Under the pieces are notes generated by a model. That model searched no databases, had not been told where the DNA came from, and saw only the letters and a program-made list of their open reading frames with translations. The translations under genes were made by a program, and so were the position numbers. This document shows positions 17,088-25,620 of a stretch of DNA of 64,000 nucleotides, in pieces (positions within the stretch are counted from its first letter, which is position 1; the number at the start of each line of letters is the position of its first letter). This DNA is from Enterococcus sp. 9E7_DIV0242 (GTDB lineage Bacteria; Bacillota; Bacilli; Lactobacillales; Enterococcaceae). The stretch is from assembly GCF_002140975.2 (NCBI RefSeq), contig NZ_CP147247.1, positions 4,453,001 through 4,517,000 on the forward strand, given 5' to 3'.

Positions 17088-17831
17088 ATGCTTTTTTGTA
17101 ATAAGAGAAAAAATAAGGGCTTGTTGTTGGTACTCTTGTGTTGTAGTTTCATGCTAGTGGCTTGCAATGAGTCAAAAACAAGTACCAATAAATTAACACC
17201 TGAGGATCAAAAAATCAGTTGGTCAAAAGCAAGAGAGTCAGCTTTTTACAATTATTCGTTTGAAAAGCTAAGCAAGGAAGACGCAGATGAACTGCTGATA
17301 GACAAACTGGAGTTGGCACACACGAAAACCTTGACAGCTGCGTCAGAGGTCTTGGTGAATCAGCTGGTAGAAGAAGATAAATGTTGGATTGAATCAACAC
17401 AGTATACTGTTTCGTCAGACAAACAGGAAACCAATTATTTGTCGTATTGGACATTCAAGACAAGTGAGGGCTATTATCCATTGTATGTTCAGACTCAGAC
17501 AATATATACCTATGATAAAGAACAGAAATTGGCTTATGCTTCAAGAGAATTAATTGAAGTAAAAAATATTACTTCTACCGGAGAATTTAATGGAAAAGAT
17601 TTGAAGAAATTAATTTCTCAGTTAGGCGATGTATACAATATTCCTGAAAAAGATTTTTCAGTCAAGCTTTCAGAAGTATTACAGCAAACAGATGCTACAA
17701 CTGTTTTATTTGATACCTTGGAGGCAGCAAAAAAAGAAAACAGCATCGGAAAAAAACTTTATGTAAAAAGAGCAGAGAACGGTGTTGTTTCTCAAGTGGT
17801 CGTAGTGATGGAGGACCATAGCTTTGAATGA
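17088..17831 (+). CDS. Lipoprotein of unknown function, last gene of the WxL locus
   Basis: ATG 17088 with SD AGAGGTGA is preferred to the upstream in-frame ATG 17046, which would overlap the previous gene and lengthen the signal region. The 247-residue product has a lipobox (LVACNE) and a mature chain of mixed alpha/beta character with no domain I recognise. It follows the first lipoprotein gene and is closed by a strong terminator at 17882. Two consecutive lipoproteins at the end of a surface locus suggest accessory folding or transport roles, which is inference. Confidence 0.78.
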   Translation: MLFCNKRKNKGLLLVLLCCSFMLVACNESKTSTNKLTPEDQKISWSKARESAFYNYSFEKLSKEDADELLIDKLELAHTKTLTAASEVLVNQLVEEDKCWIESTQYTVSSDKQETNYLSYWTFKTSEGYYPLYVQTQTIYTYDKEQKLAYASRELIEVKNITSTGEFNGKDLKKLISQLGDVYNIPEKDFSVKLSEVLQQTDATTVLFDTLEAAKKENSIGKKLYVKRAENGVVSQVVVVMEDHSFE

Positions 17832-17881
17832 CACTTAGTGCTGAAGAAAGTCATTTAGAATCATTTGTAGTACGCGAAAAC

Positions 17882-17923
17882 AATCAGCTGACAGTTGAAA
17901 TGAAACTGTCAGCTGATTTGTTA
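17882..17923 (+). terminator. Terminator of the WxL locus
   Basis: AATCAGCTGACAGTT and AACTGTCAGCTGATT form a perfect 15-bp stem with a 7-nt loop, followed by TGTT. It ends the ~14-kb run of co-directional surface genes. Confidence 0.85.
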
Positions 17924-18015
17924 CGTCTTGAGTAGATACAGGTTGGTGCATACCTAAAATGTTTAGATGTACGTTTTAGTCAATTATTGAGAATACTGAA
18001 TGTTTCAGACTCGTT

Positions 18016-18870
18016 CTAATGAGACTCATAAAAGTCATAAATCGTGTTTAGACGATTGGCGTAATCGGTGTAGCCGAGTACTTCGGAAAAAATGTCAATG
18101 ATTTTCTTACACTGCTCCTTCCCTTTTGGATCGTCCATTTTCATAAGAAATAGGCCGTGAACGTAACGAGCAAATAAATCATAATGAAGATAACAAAACT
18201 CTCTATTACCGGATAGTTGATCAAAGTAGGAATCCAGAAGCTTTCCTGCTTTTTCTAATTCGTTTGCCCTCAAAAGACCTAAGATAATATGAAGGGCAGC
18301 ATCACAGCGCCATTGGTTGATGGTAGTAGACACCGATTTTCGCTTTAGCAATTGTTTTCCATATAGAAATGATTCGTCTGGGCTAAAGAGGGCTCTGGTG
18401 TAGGTCAGTAAAAATAACTCAAACTTCCCCCATTGCTCTGTTTGACGAAGATAGTTTTTGATTTCAGTGAGATCAACCGTGTATCGTTCGAAAAAAAGAT
18501 AATTATAGTAGTCTTTCCCTATATCAGCTGCATACTTATATTTTTTGTCTCGCGTTTCTTGATAGTCTTCTTCCTGTTTTTCAATAAAACTTTTCATTAG
18601 AAAAGAATTGCCGGCATTAAAAGCATGGTCTAGATCCTGCTCTGTTTTTAATAACCAAGTGTCCATGTTATCGGTTATGTGGGCTAAAAATTCTTCAGTT
18701 GTTACATTCATTCTAGATAGCAGCTGTAGTAAATTCGCAAAGCGAATATCGCTGTTTCCGTTTTCATATTTTCCTAAAAACTGTGTTGTGACAATACCTG
18801 TTGCTGTCTCTTTTACGGATAGATTCTTTTCTTCTCGGATTTTTTTGAAATATTTCCCTGTGCTGTTCAA
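18016..18870 (-). CDS. Rgg/GadR/MutR-family transcriptional regulator
   Basis: This 284-residue protein (TTG start, SD AGAGGTGA) has an N-terminal XRE helix-turn-helix (about 8-62: KIREEKNLSVKETATGIVTTQF, LGKYENGNSDIRFANLLQLL) and a long all-helical C-terminal region like the TPR-like peptide-binding domain of Rgg proteins. Rgg regulators often respond to short secreted peptides, but I see no obvious peptide gene beside it. It is divergent from the GPP34 gene and a 16-bp palindrome overlaps its likely promoter, so it probably regulates itself and perhaps its neighbour. Confidence 0.82.
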   Translation of the reverse strand: MNSTGKYFKKIREEKNLSVKETATGIVTTQFLGKYENGNSDIRFANLLQLLSRMNVTTEEFLAHITDNMDTWLLKTEQDLDHAFNAGNSFLMKSFIEKQEEDYQETRDKKYKYAADIGKDYYNYLFFERYTVDLTEIKNYLRQTEQWGKFELFLLTYTRALFSPDESFLYGKQLLKRKSVSTTINQWRCDAALHIILGLLRANELEKAGKLLDSYFDQLSGNREFCYLHYDLFARYVHGLFLMKMDDPKGKEQCKKIIDIFSEVLGYTDYANRLNTIYDFYESH

Positions 18871-18891
18871 ACGAGCTCACCTCTTCCCAGT

Positions 18892-18907
18892 TGAAACTAT
18901 AGTTTCA
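18892..18907. promoter_or_regulatory. Perfect palindrome, likely operator
   Basis: TGAAACTATAGTTTCA is a 16-bp perfect palindrome 22 bp upstream of the Rgg-type gene. On the minus strand it overlaps a candidate -10 (TATAGT) of that gene. It is a candidate operator for autoregulation. Confidence 0.5.
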
Positions 18908-19026
18908 TTCCTTTCTATTTTAACAAAAACAATCGATAGAGAGAGTTTTTTTGAATAGATTTTTTCTGTTTTTCGATTCTATTGAGGGCAACTGCTATGA
19001 TAAATGAAAGAGAAGGAGTGAGAAAT

Positions 19027-19683
19027 ATGAAACATTTAACAATCAGTGAGCAGTTCTTTTTATTGGTAATGAATAAAAAAGGGACAATTGGCGCCTTGAA
19101 TGATTATGGAAAAGTTAGTCTAGTCATGGCTGGCTTGTTGGATCTGCAGAATGCCGAAGTGATAGAAATCAGAGACAGTGAGGTGCTGATACTGAATGCA
19201 GAGCTTCCTGTAGAATATAGTGGCTTAGCTCCTTTGGTAGAGAAGCTCCAGAGTCTGAAAAAGCGGACACTTGAAAAAGTTGCGGATGCCTATGGTGGTA
19301 CATTTTTAGAAAAAGAACTATCTTTATTGATAGCGAGTATTCGAGAGCAATTGATTAAGAAAGGCTTAGTAAGTAAGAAGAGTGAGGAAGGGATTTTTGG
19401 AGAAAAAATCAATTGGTACGCTGACGAACCTGAGATAGAAAGGATCATTCATTCTATAAGAAAAAGCTTTAGTTCTATGGAAGAAAATTTGGATCAATTA
19501 GCATTGGTTTTATTATTGCAAAAATCCAATGCACTGACCCAGTACTTATCCAAGCATGATCAAAAAATGATCAAGGATGAATTAAAAGCATTGAAGCGCA
19601 GTGATTTGGCAAAAGACATCCAAAAAATGATGGGCGTGATCGATCAGCTGTATACAGTACTAGCAGTTGCAGTGATTATATAA
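19027..19683 (+). CDS. GPP34 (GOLPH3-like) family protein
   Basis: The start is ATG 19027 with SD GAAGGAGTGAG; upstream in-frame codons lack an SD. The 218-residue protein has the GOLPH3/VPS74 pattern: LTISEQFFLLVMNKKGTI, then an alternating helical domain with IRDSEVLILN near residue 50 and a hydrophobic end. In eukaryotes the family binds phosphoinositides and Golgi glycosyltransferases; the role of bacterial members is not well defined. A promoter with an extended -10 (TGCTATGAT) lies about 30 bp upstream. The divergent Rgg-type gene suggests joint regulation. Confidence 0.82.
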   Translation: MKHLTISEQFFLLVMNKKGTIGALNDYGKVSLVMAGLLDLQNAEVIEIRDSEVLILNAELPVEYSGLAPLVEKLQSLKKRTLEKVADAYGGTFLEKELSLLIASIREQLIKKGLVSKKSEEGIFGEKINWYADEPEIERIIHSIRKSFSSMEENLDQLALVLLLQKSNALTQYLSKHDQKMIKDELKALKRSDLAKDIQKMMGVIDQLYTVLAVAVII

Positions 19684-19697
19684 CTAAAAAACGAATG

Positions 19698-19733
19698 AAA
19701 ATCGGATGGCGAAGGAACCATCCGATTTTTATT
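19698..19733. terminator. Terminator after the GPP34 gene
   Basis: AAAATCGGATGG / CCATCCGATTTT form a 12-bp stem with an 8-nt loop, with A and T runs on either side. It can serve the GPP34 gene and the convergent small minus-strand gene. Confidence 0.85.
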
Positions 19734-19751
19734 ATAGTTTAAGCATCTCGA

Positions 19752-19895
19752 TTACATTGATTTTTTTATGACGGGTAGGTCTGAGTGGGAGACATAGACA
19801 GCGGTTTTCACGCCTTTTTTATGTCGTTTTACTTTCCCTTTTTTTGTTGATTTTACTCTCTTATTTAATCCACTATGTGATTTCATTTTGGGCAT
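19752..19895 (-). CDS. Short bL35-like ribosomal protein paralogue, probably truncated
   Basis: A 47-codon ORF has a good SD (GAGAAGGAG) 8 bp before its ATG at 19895. The product starts MPKMKSHSGLNKRVK, very like the conserved MPK-K-H---KR start of bL35, and continues with a basic KKGKVKRHKK stretch and YVSH where bL35 has YTSH. bL35 is normally ~65 residues, so the C-terminal third is missing; another frame after YVSH reads RPTRHKKINVIEML, so a frameshift could explain it. It is not beside infC/rplT, so it is a paralogue rather than the main copy. It may be a pseudogene. Confidence 0.6.
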   Translation of the reverse strand: MPKMKSHSGLNKRVKSTKKGKVKRHKKGVKTAVYVSHSDLPVIKKSM

Positions 19896-20020
19896 GATAA
19901 AGCTCCTTCTCGGTATTCAATAGGCCAATACTTGTGCCATTCATTTTCTTTCACACTGTGTTATTGCCTATAGATTGTTTTCTTTATATGAATCAGACGC
20001 TTAAGTTCGACTTTGAAAAG

Positions 20021-20171
20021 CTATAATCTTCTTTTTATGTTTCTTTTAAAATAGTACGCGATGAGTGGGAAGATAGACGATTTATGATTCAGATAATATG
20101 CTTCAACGAATTCTTCTTTCCACCTATAAGTATTAAAATCGAAATGGCGGCGTAAATTCAGTGATCCTCAT
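20021..20171 (-). pseudogene. Small frameshifted gene, unknown
   Basis: A strong SD (AAGGAGG) precedes ATG 20171, but that frame stops after 12 codons (MRITEFTPPFRF). Shifting frame within the fifth codon opens a 46-codon stretch beginning LRRHFDFNTYRWKEEFVEA, with FKRNIKRRL at its end. The result is a ~50-residue basic protein with a protein-like composition. I do not recognise it. It is co-oriented with the bL35-like ORF 125 bp downstream, so both may belong to a decaying small-gene cluster. Confidence 0.4.
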
Positions 20172-20190
20172 ACTCAAACCTCCTTAAAAA

Positions 20191-20265
20191 ATAGAACAAG
20201 AAAAAGACCTTTTTCTTACTAAAGAATCTTCTATCTTGAATCATCTTTAGTATAGAAAAAAGTCT
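20191..20265 (-). terminator. Terminator of the AraC-family gene
   Basis: Read on the minus strand, AGACTTTTTTCTATACTAAAGA pairs with bases 20205-20225 over about 20 bp. A T-rich tail follows. It ends transcription of the AraC-type regulator. Confidence 0.75.
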
Positions 20266-20290
20266 TCCTGTGAACTTCTGAATTCTTGCT

Positions 20291-21139
20291 CTATTTGATA
20301 GGAATGCAAACATTCATTTTAACGTAGTTGTTATCAAAATCAATTTTTTGATACATATTTAAGCCATACTTTCTGCTCATTTCATACGGGCTTTGCGGCA
20401 GCCAGACGATGAACAAACCTTGAATCTCACTGAAAATATCCTGAATATATCCTTCAAATGGGTAGACAGCGAATTTTCCACCTTCCAACAACGTTCTATT
20501 GTTGTCATGAATTGACGTATAATCAAAGTCAACTAGACATAAATCACATACATTGTTATGACGTGTAGTTGAAGAGGGATCATTATAGAATCTTTCTGTT
20601 AAAACGTTATTTCCATTCATAGACTGGCTGTTTCTATCTATAAAAAGCCGCCATTTTTCTTTTATATCCCTATAATTTCCTAATGTTCTTTCAAAAATCA
20701 TGTAGGAGTTTTTAATTTCCTTGATTTGAATTTTACTTTCAAATGCTTGATATGTAACAAATTGTCCCGATTTTTCAGGATAAAAGGGATTCGCTGTATT
20801 CTGATGGTGAGGCAGCTTTCTATATATTGAAGGGGGAGAATGGTAGTACTCTTTGAAGATTGAGCTATAGTTTGTTGAACTATAGCCGTAATCTAAGCCG
20901 ATTTCCGATAGTGAGCGTTCTTTCTTGAGCTTAAGATCTATAGCACTCTGCTCCATTTTAAACCGTCTAATAAAGGCATAGACACTCTCACCCGTTACTT
21001 CTTTGAAAATCCTACAAAAATAGTATTTTGAGAGGAAAAGATGCGCTGCTAAATCATCAATTGTGATATTGTCTTCTAAATGGTTCAACATATATTCTAT
21101 ACTATCAGTCACTATAGCTTTCTTATCCAAACACTTCAC
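20291..21139 (-). CDS. AraC-family regulator with GyrI-like effector domain
   Basis: This 282-residue protein has an N-terminal AraC/XylS double helix-turn-helix (about 10-108: IDDLAAHLFLSKYYFCRIFK, then LSEIGLDYGYSSTNYSSIFKEYYHSPP) and a C-terminal GyrI-like small-molecule-binding domain (about 125-282). The order matches Rob/BmrR-like multidrug-responsive regulators. No transporter lies beside it, so the target is elsewhere or is its own promoter. A minus-strand terminator follows. Confidence 0.88.
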   Translation of the reverse strand: MKCLDKKAIVTDSIEYMLNHLEDNITIDDLAAHLFLSKYYFCRIFKEVTGESVYAFIRRFKMEQSAIDLKLKKERSLSEIGLDYGYSSTNYSSIFKEYYHSPPSIYRKLPHHQNTANPFYPEKSGQFVTYQAFESKIQIKEIKNSYMIFERTLGNYRDIKEKWRLFIDRNSQSMNGNNVLTERFYNDPSSTTRHNNVCDLCLVDFDYTSIHDNNRTLLEGGKFAVYPFEGYIQDIFSEIQGLFIVWLPQSPYEMSRKYGLNMYQKIDFDNNYVKMNVCIPIK

Positions 21140-21210
21140 CCCCTTCTTCTATATAGTATTGCTTTTTAAAATTCTTGATAGTAAGTGCTCGAAGTATCTT
21201 AGCAGTTATC

Positions 21211-21642
21211 CTAATTGAGCATTTTATAATAATTTGCTTGATTTTTTCGTTTTGTAAAGCCAATATGCTCATAAAATTGATGGGCAGAAGTTCGATCCTC
21301 ACCAGAGTTTAGACGGATACCGGTAGCATCAATAGTAAGCGCCCAATGCTCCACTTCAGTCATCAAGGCTTTGCCACAGCCTTTTCCATGAACCGTTGTA
21401 GCAACCGCAAGGGCCAAAATATTGAGCAGCTTTGGGGCATAGGTTGTTTGGTAGACAGCTGCGTGGATATAGCCGCAAACCTGTCCCTCGATCAAACTGA
21501 CAAATAGCTTGTTGTCTGACTCTTTGAGCAGGCTTTCAAGTTGTTTTTTGGTCAGTTCCAATGGGTAATCGTAGCCTAAAGATGTTTGGTTGATTGCATG
21601 AAGCGCCTCAGCGTCAGCAAGTTGTGCTTCTCTTATATTCAT
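21211..21642 (-). CDS. GNAT-family N-acetyltransferase
   Basis: The start is ATG 21642 with SD GAGGAGGAAC; the longer frame to 21708 has no SD. The 143-residue product shows the GNAT fold: IREAQLADAEALHAI at the start, LALAVATTVHGKGCGKALM as the acetyl-CoA loop (Q/R-x-x-G-x-G/A variant), and FYEHIGFTKRKN at the end. The substrate is unknown. Confidence 0.87.
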   Translation of the reverse strand: MNIREAQLADAEALHAINQTSLGYDYPLELTKKQLESLLKESDNKLFVSLIEGQVCGYIHAAVYQTTYAPKLLNILALAVATTVHGKGCGKALMTEVEHWALTIDATGIRLNSGEDRTSAHQFYEHIGFTKRKNQANYYKMLN

Positions 21643-21746
21643 ACAAGTTCCTCCTCGTAAAATAATTGACATTATCAGTAAAAACAATGCGTTAAACTCA
21701 ATAATCAATAGAATGATGGCGATTTTTTCTAATCGTCGTCAGATAT

Positions 21747-22679
21747 TTAGCCTTTATCTGCAATTTTCTGAGCTTTACCAGTATTCGCAAAATGAAGCTT
21801 GGCGTAGTTCTCTAAGAGAGACAGTCCACCTTGTTTTAAAATTCGTGCAGCGACCTGATCAGATTTTGCACCGGCACCAGATGGTACGGCAAAACCCAAT
21901 TCTTTTCCTTCTTTTTCCAATTCCTCTAGAAAAGCAGCTCGACAGATGATTGAAGCGGCAGCAACAGCGATATGGTATTGTTCACCTTTCGTGATAAAAT
22001 ATAATTTTTCACTGACTTGATTTCGTTCATCCCGAACGTATTTTCGGTAATTTCCTTCCGGCGTGAACTGATCGATAAGAATGCCTTCTGGTTTGACTGG
22101 ATCAAGATCACGTAGAAGAAGAAAAATCGCTTGGTTATGCAAGGCAACCTTCATGTGAACCGCATTATATTTTGGCTGTATTTCGTTGTATTTTTTTGGT
22201 TCCATAATCAATAGTCGATACGGAATCAGCTCTTTGATTACTTTAGAGAGCTTGATGATCTGATCATCTGTCAGCTCTTTAGAGTCTCGCACGCCGAAAG
22301 CCTGTAGTTTGGGAATCATATCCTTTTCAACATAGGCTGCACAGACGGTGACCGGCCCGAAATAGCTGCCGTTTCCGACTTCATCACTGCCGATAGCAGA
22401 GCGTTGGGCAAAGCCGGCAGGCAGTGCAGTGCTGCTTTTACCTGTTGCTTTCTGTTCCCCTGTCTTTGTAGGTGCTGGTGCGCCCCATTTGGCTGCTTCT
22501 CTTTCCGCGTCATTGCCTTGAAACATGACTTTTCCGGAGGTATAAGCAGTAATAGTTGTCGTTCCAACCTTGGCAGAAAACTCAGTGTATGGGATTGCTT
22601 TGTTAAGCAGATTTTTTTGATAAGATTGCTTCATTTTATTTAGAGTATCTTTAGATACTTTGATTACTTGATTGGCCAT
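21747..22679 (-). CDS. rnhC: Ribonuclease HIII
   Basis: This 310-residue enzyme degrades the RNA strand of RNA-DNA hybrids. The N-terminal ~75 residues form the TBP-like substrate-binding domain typical of RNase HIII, with KVMFQGNDAEREAAKWG at its end. The RNase H domain begins at about residue 90 with IGSDEVGNGSYFGPV, carrying the Asp-Glu metal pair, and includes ILIDQF and the AAASIICRAAF segment. Length and motifs are normal. The SD is GAGGAGAAA. The usual Firmicutes neighbours zapA, cvpA and mutS2 are not here. Confidence 0.95.
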   Translation of the reverse strand: MANQVIKVSKDTLNKMKQSYQKNLLNKAIPYTEFSAKVGTTTITAYTSGKVMFQGNDAEREAAKWGAPAPTKTGEQKATGKSSTALPAGFAQRSAIGSDEVGNGSYFGPVTVCAAYVEKDMIPKLQAFGVRDSKELTDDQIIKLSKVIKELIPYRLLIMEPKKYNEIQPKYNAVHMKVALHNQAIFLLLRDLDPVKPEGILIDQFTPEGNYRKYVRDERNQVSEKLYFITKGEQYHIAVAAASIICRAAFLEELEKEGKELGFAVPSGAGAKSDQVAARILKQGGLSLLENYAKLHFANTGKAQKIADKG

Positions 22680-22817
22680 TATTTCTCCTCGCTTTCATTT
22701 CTTCTATGGTAAAAGAAAAACGATCAAAAGGAAAGCCTCAACTGAAAATAGTATTGGTTTTCAGTAGGTAAACAGGTAAGATGGAAGAATAGATGAAAAA
22801 GAAAAGAGTTGGATAAC

Positions 22818-23603
22818 ATGAATGCAAAACAAATTGAAAAGAACGAGTTGTACTATTATAGCTTGGTAAGTCCTAAAAAAGAGTCAAAGCAATTTATTGA
22901 ACACAGTAATTCGCTGGTACCACAAATGTATGATTATAATTTCTTCTATATAAAGGACCCTTTGTTTGTTTCAGAGCTGCCTGCTTTTATGAGAGGCTAT
23001 GCGGAGGAGCAAGGTTTTCTTAAGTTATTTGGACGAATCTTTCCAACGAAAGAAAAGGCAATGTGGCTTGCGCCTACCTTTGAAGGTTATGACTATTCGG
23101 AGGAGCAATTGGTCTATTTAGCTTTGGAGGATTACGAAGCATTGGAACAAGCCCAGACTGAAGTTGCATATCGGAAAGTAGAAACAGAGGCGGACCTGCA
23201 GTTGTATTGTGCGTTTGCTTTTAATGATGCGAAGCGGATATCCTTGAGCTTTGCGGAAGAAAAAATGAAACTGATTCGTTGGTTGTTCCAATTGCAACCT
23301 GCAAGTTTTTATATTGCTGTAGAAGAGGATAGAGTGGTCGGCAGTATCGATTTTTATGAACTGCAGGAGTATTATAAGGTAGAGAATGTTTACGTAGATG
23401 AAAAATATCGCAAGCGTGGGATTGCGGGAACATTAATCAAAACGGCGGTTCAAGAACGGACGAACAAAGCCATGGGTGTCGGTCTAACTACCCATGTTGA
23501 TGGAATGGCGCGTTCTTTGTACAAAAAACTGGGGTTTGAGGAAAAAGCCTTTTCTATCAATCATTTATTTGTCAAACAGATGGAAACTAAGAGGAATGAA
23601 TAA
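22818..23603 (+). CDS. GNAT-family acetyltransferase with N-terminal extension
   Basis: ATG 22818 is chosen; TTG 22809 is possible. The product is 261 residues. The C-terminal half (about 115-255) is a GNAT domain: VVGSIDFYELQEYYKVENVYV, then YRKRGIAGTLIK as the acetyl-CoA loop, and LYKKLGFEEK near the end. The first ~110 residues form a separate domain I cannot name (two-domain acetyltransferases of this size occur in enterococci). It is a single-gene unit divergent from rnhC. Confidence 0.82.
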   Translation: MNAKQIEKNELYYYSLVSPKKESKQFIEHSNSLVPQMYDYNFFYIKDPLFVSELPAFMRGYAEEQGFLKLFGRIFPTKEKAMWLAPTFEGYDYSEEQLVYLALEDYEALEQAQTEVAYRKVETEADLQLYCAFAFNDAKRISLSFAEEKMKLIRWLFQLQPASFYIAVEEDRVVGSIDFYELQEYYKVENVYVDEKYRKRGIAGTLIKTAVQERTNKAMGVGLTTHVDGMARSLYKKLGFEEKAFSINHLFVKQMETKRNE

Positions 23604-23677
23604 CAACAGATAGCAAGGTGAATAAGTACGAATAGTGTATAGTAAGAGCCGTAAGAGAACACAAAGGATTTGTTTGT

Positions 23678-23706
23678 TTGAACTTTCTTCCTATTTATGG
23701 TAAACT
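23678..23706 (+). promoter_or_regulatory. Promoter of the rimP-nusA-infB operon
   Basis: TTGAAC (23678) and TAAACT (23701) are spaced 17 bp apart, close to a sigma-70/SigA promoter. Transcription would begin near 23712, before the leader hairpin at 23732. Confidence 0.65.
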
Positions 23707-23731
23707 ATGTACAAGTAATGATACTAAGTGT

Positions 23732-23760
23732 GAGTGAGCGGGTTTCTGCTCACTCTTTTT
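23732..23760 (+). terminator. Leader hairpin with T-run upstream of rimP (attenuator candidate)
   Basis: GAGTGAGC / GCTCACTC form an 8-bp stem followed by a run of six T. It lies about 20 nt after the predicted transcription start and 70 nt before rimP. Terminators here could be read through in a NusA-dependent way, giving feedback on nusA; that is inference. Confidence 0.7.
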
Positions 23761-23829
23761 AATGGCATCGATCAGGAGCCTTGAGTTGCCAATGGTACGT
23801 TACATCTAATCTCGAAGGAGGCGAAAATT

Positions 23830-24303
23830 TTGAGTAGTGTCGTGGAAACTGTTACTGAGTTAGTCACACCGATCTTGAAAGAGCAGAATTTTGAACTTGT
23901 AGATATAGAGTTTGTCAAGGAAGGGAAGAACTGGTTTTTACGAGTGTTTATTGATAAAACAGGTGGCATTGATATAGAAGAATGTGCATTTGTCAGTGAG
24001 CAATTAAGTGAACGACTGGATGCAATAGAACCAGATCCGATTCCGCAGGCCTATTTTCTCGAGGTCTCTTCTCCGGGGGCAGAACGTCCATTGAAGAAGG
24101 AAGCTGACTATGAAAACGCAGTGGGAGAGTACATCCATCTTTCTTTCTATCAAGCTGTAGAAGGCGAAAAACAGATCGAAGGAACACTGAAAAGCTTTGA
24201 CAAAGAAACAGTCACCTTGACAGTGAAAATCAAAACAAGAACAAAAGAATTGGTCATCGATCGAAAAAATATTGCAAAGGCTCGTTTAGCAATAAAGTTT
24301 TAA
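23830..24303 (+). CDS. rimP: Ribosome maturation factor RimP
   Basis: The 157-residue protein uses a TTG start behind a strong SD (AAGGAGGCG). It has the RimP layout: [20 protein letters not shown] at the start, [19 protein letters not shown], and [18 protein letters not shown] in the middle, then the SH3-like C-terminal domain. It helps assemble the 30S subunit. It is first in the operon rimP-nusA-rnpM-ylxQ-infB-rbfA, the normal Firmicutes order. Confidence 0.96.
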   Translation: MSSVVETVTELVTPILKEQNFELVDIEFVKEGKNWFLRVFIDKTGGIDIEECAFVSEQLSERLDAIEPDPIPQAYFLEVSSPGAERPLKKEADYENAVGEYIHLSFYQAVEGEKQIEGTLKSFDKETVTLTVKIKTRTKELVIDRKNIAKARLAIKF

Positions 24304-24391
24304 GGCAGTAGCTTCTAACGGTTTGTCTTTCAGTAAAGAAAGACAAGATTCGTTCAGCTTTGACTAAAAAATCGGGAGGAAAGAATAACTA

Positions 24392-25600
24392 ATGAGCAAA
24401 GAGATGTTAAACGCTTTAGATGCATTAGAAGCTGAAAAAGGAATAAAAAAGGAAATAGTGATTGAAGCACTGGAGGCAGCATTAGTTTCCGCATATAAGA
24501 GACACTATGGACAAGCTAATAATGTTGAAGTGGAGTTCGACGAAAAAAAAGGGAACATCCACGTATATGCTGTAAAAGAAGTGACTGACGAAGTAATGGA
24601 TTCACAGCTGGAAGTATCTTTGAAGGATGCAATGGCAATCAACAAAGCCTATGAAGTAGGCGATAAAATTCGTTTTGAAGTAACGCCAAAGGATTTTGGT
24701 CGTATTGCAGCTCAAACAGCGAAGCAAGTTATTTTGCAACGGGTTCGTGAAGCAGAAAGAACAGTTATCTATGATGAGTTCAGTGCGTACGAAAATGACA
24801 TCATGCAAGGAATCGTTGAAAGACAAGACCGTCGCTACATTTATGTCAACCTTGGTAAAATAGAAGCAGTATTATCAAAGCAAGACCAAATGCCGAATGA
24901 GTTTTATCAGCCGCATGATCGAATCAAGGTCTATGTATCACGTGTAGAAAATACATCAAAAGGACCACAGGTTTTCGTAAGTCGCAGCCATCCGGATTTA
25001 TTACGTCGCTTGTTTGAACAGGAGATTCCGGAAGTCTATGATGGTATTGTAGAAATCGTAAGTATTGCCAGAGAAGCGGGAGACCGTTCAAAGGTTGCTG
25101 TCCGTTCTAATGATGCCAATGTCGATCCTGTAGGAACTTGTGTTGGACCAAAAGGACAACGTGTACAGGCAATCGTGAATGAGCTAAAAGGCGAAAACAT
25201 GGATATCGTAGAATGGAATGAAGATTCTGCAGTCTTTATCAGTAATGCATTGAATCCAGCACAGGTTGTAGACGTAATTTTTAACCCTGAAAATCCGAAA
25301 GCTTGTACAGTGGTCGTTCCAGATTTCCAATTATCTTTAGCAATTGGGAAACGTGGGCAAAATGCTCGTTTGGCAGCAAAACTGACAAACTTTAAAATCG
25401 ATATCAAACCAGAATCAGAAATGGAAGACTTTTACGCTCAGCAAGCTGAAGCTGCTGATGGTGAAGAACTTCTTGATGTCTATGAAGAAGAATTTGTTGA
25501 AACAGAAGCTGCAGATACAGTAGATTATGAAGAAACAGATGATGTAGAAGCTGAACTTGATATGGAACAGCCGGAAGAGGCTGAACAAACAGAAGAATAA
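24392..25600 (+). CDS. nusA: Transcription termination/antitermination factor NusA
   Basis: The 402-residue protein has the NusA N-terminal RNA-polymerase-binding domain (1-125), an S1 domain (about 135-200, GIVERQDRRYIYVNLGKIEAV) and two KH domains (205-345, with VGPKGQRVQAIVNEL and AIGKRGQNARLAAKL). An acidic tail (350-402) follows, rich in Glu/Asp, without the extra repeats of the E. coli protein. NusA modulates pausing, termination and antitermination. SD GGGAGGAAAG precedes ATG 24392. Confidence 0.97.
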   Translation: MSKEMLNALDALEAEKGIKKEIVIEALEAALVSAYKRHYGQANNVEVEFDEKKGNIHVYAVKEVTDEVMDSQLEVSLKDAMAINKAYEVGDKIRFEVTPKDFGRIAAQTAKQVILQRVREAERTVIYDEFSAYENDIMQGIVERQDRRYIYVNLGKIEAVLSKQDQMPNEFYQPHDRIKVYVSRVENTSKGPQVFVSRSHPDLLRRLFEQEIPEVYDGIVEIVSIAREAGDRSKVAVRSNDANVDPVGTCVGPKGQRVQAIVNELKGENMDIVEWNEDSAVFISNALNPAQVVDVIFNPENPKACTVVVPDFQLSLAIGKRGQNARLAAKLTNFKIDIKPESEMEDFYAQQAEAADGEELLDVYEEEFVETEAADTVDYEETDDVEAELDMEQPEEAEQTEE

Positions 25601-25620
25601 CGTTTTGGAGGGGATCGAAA

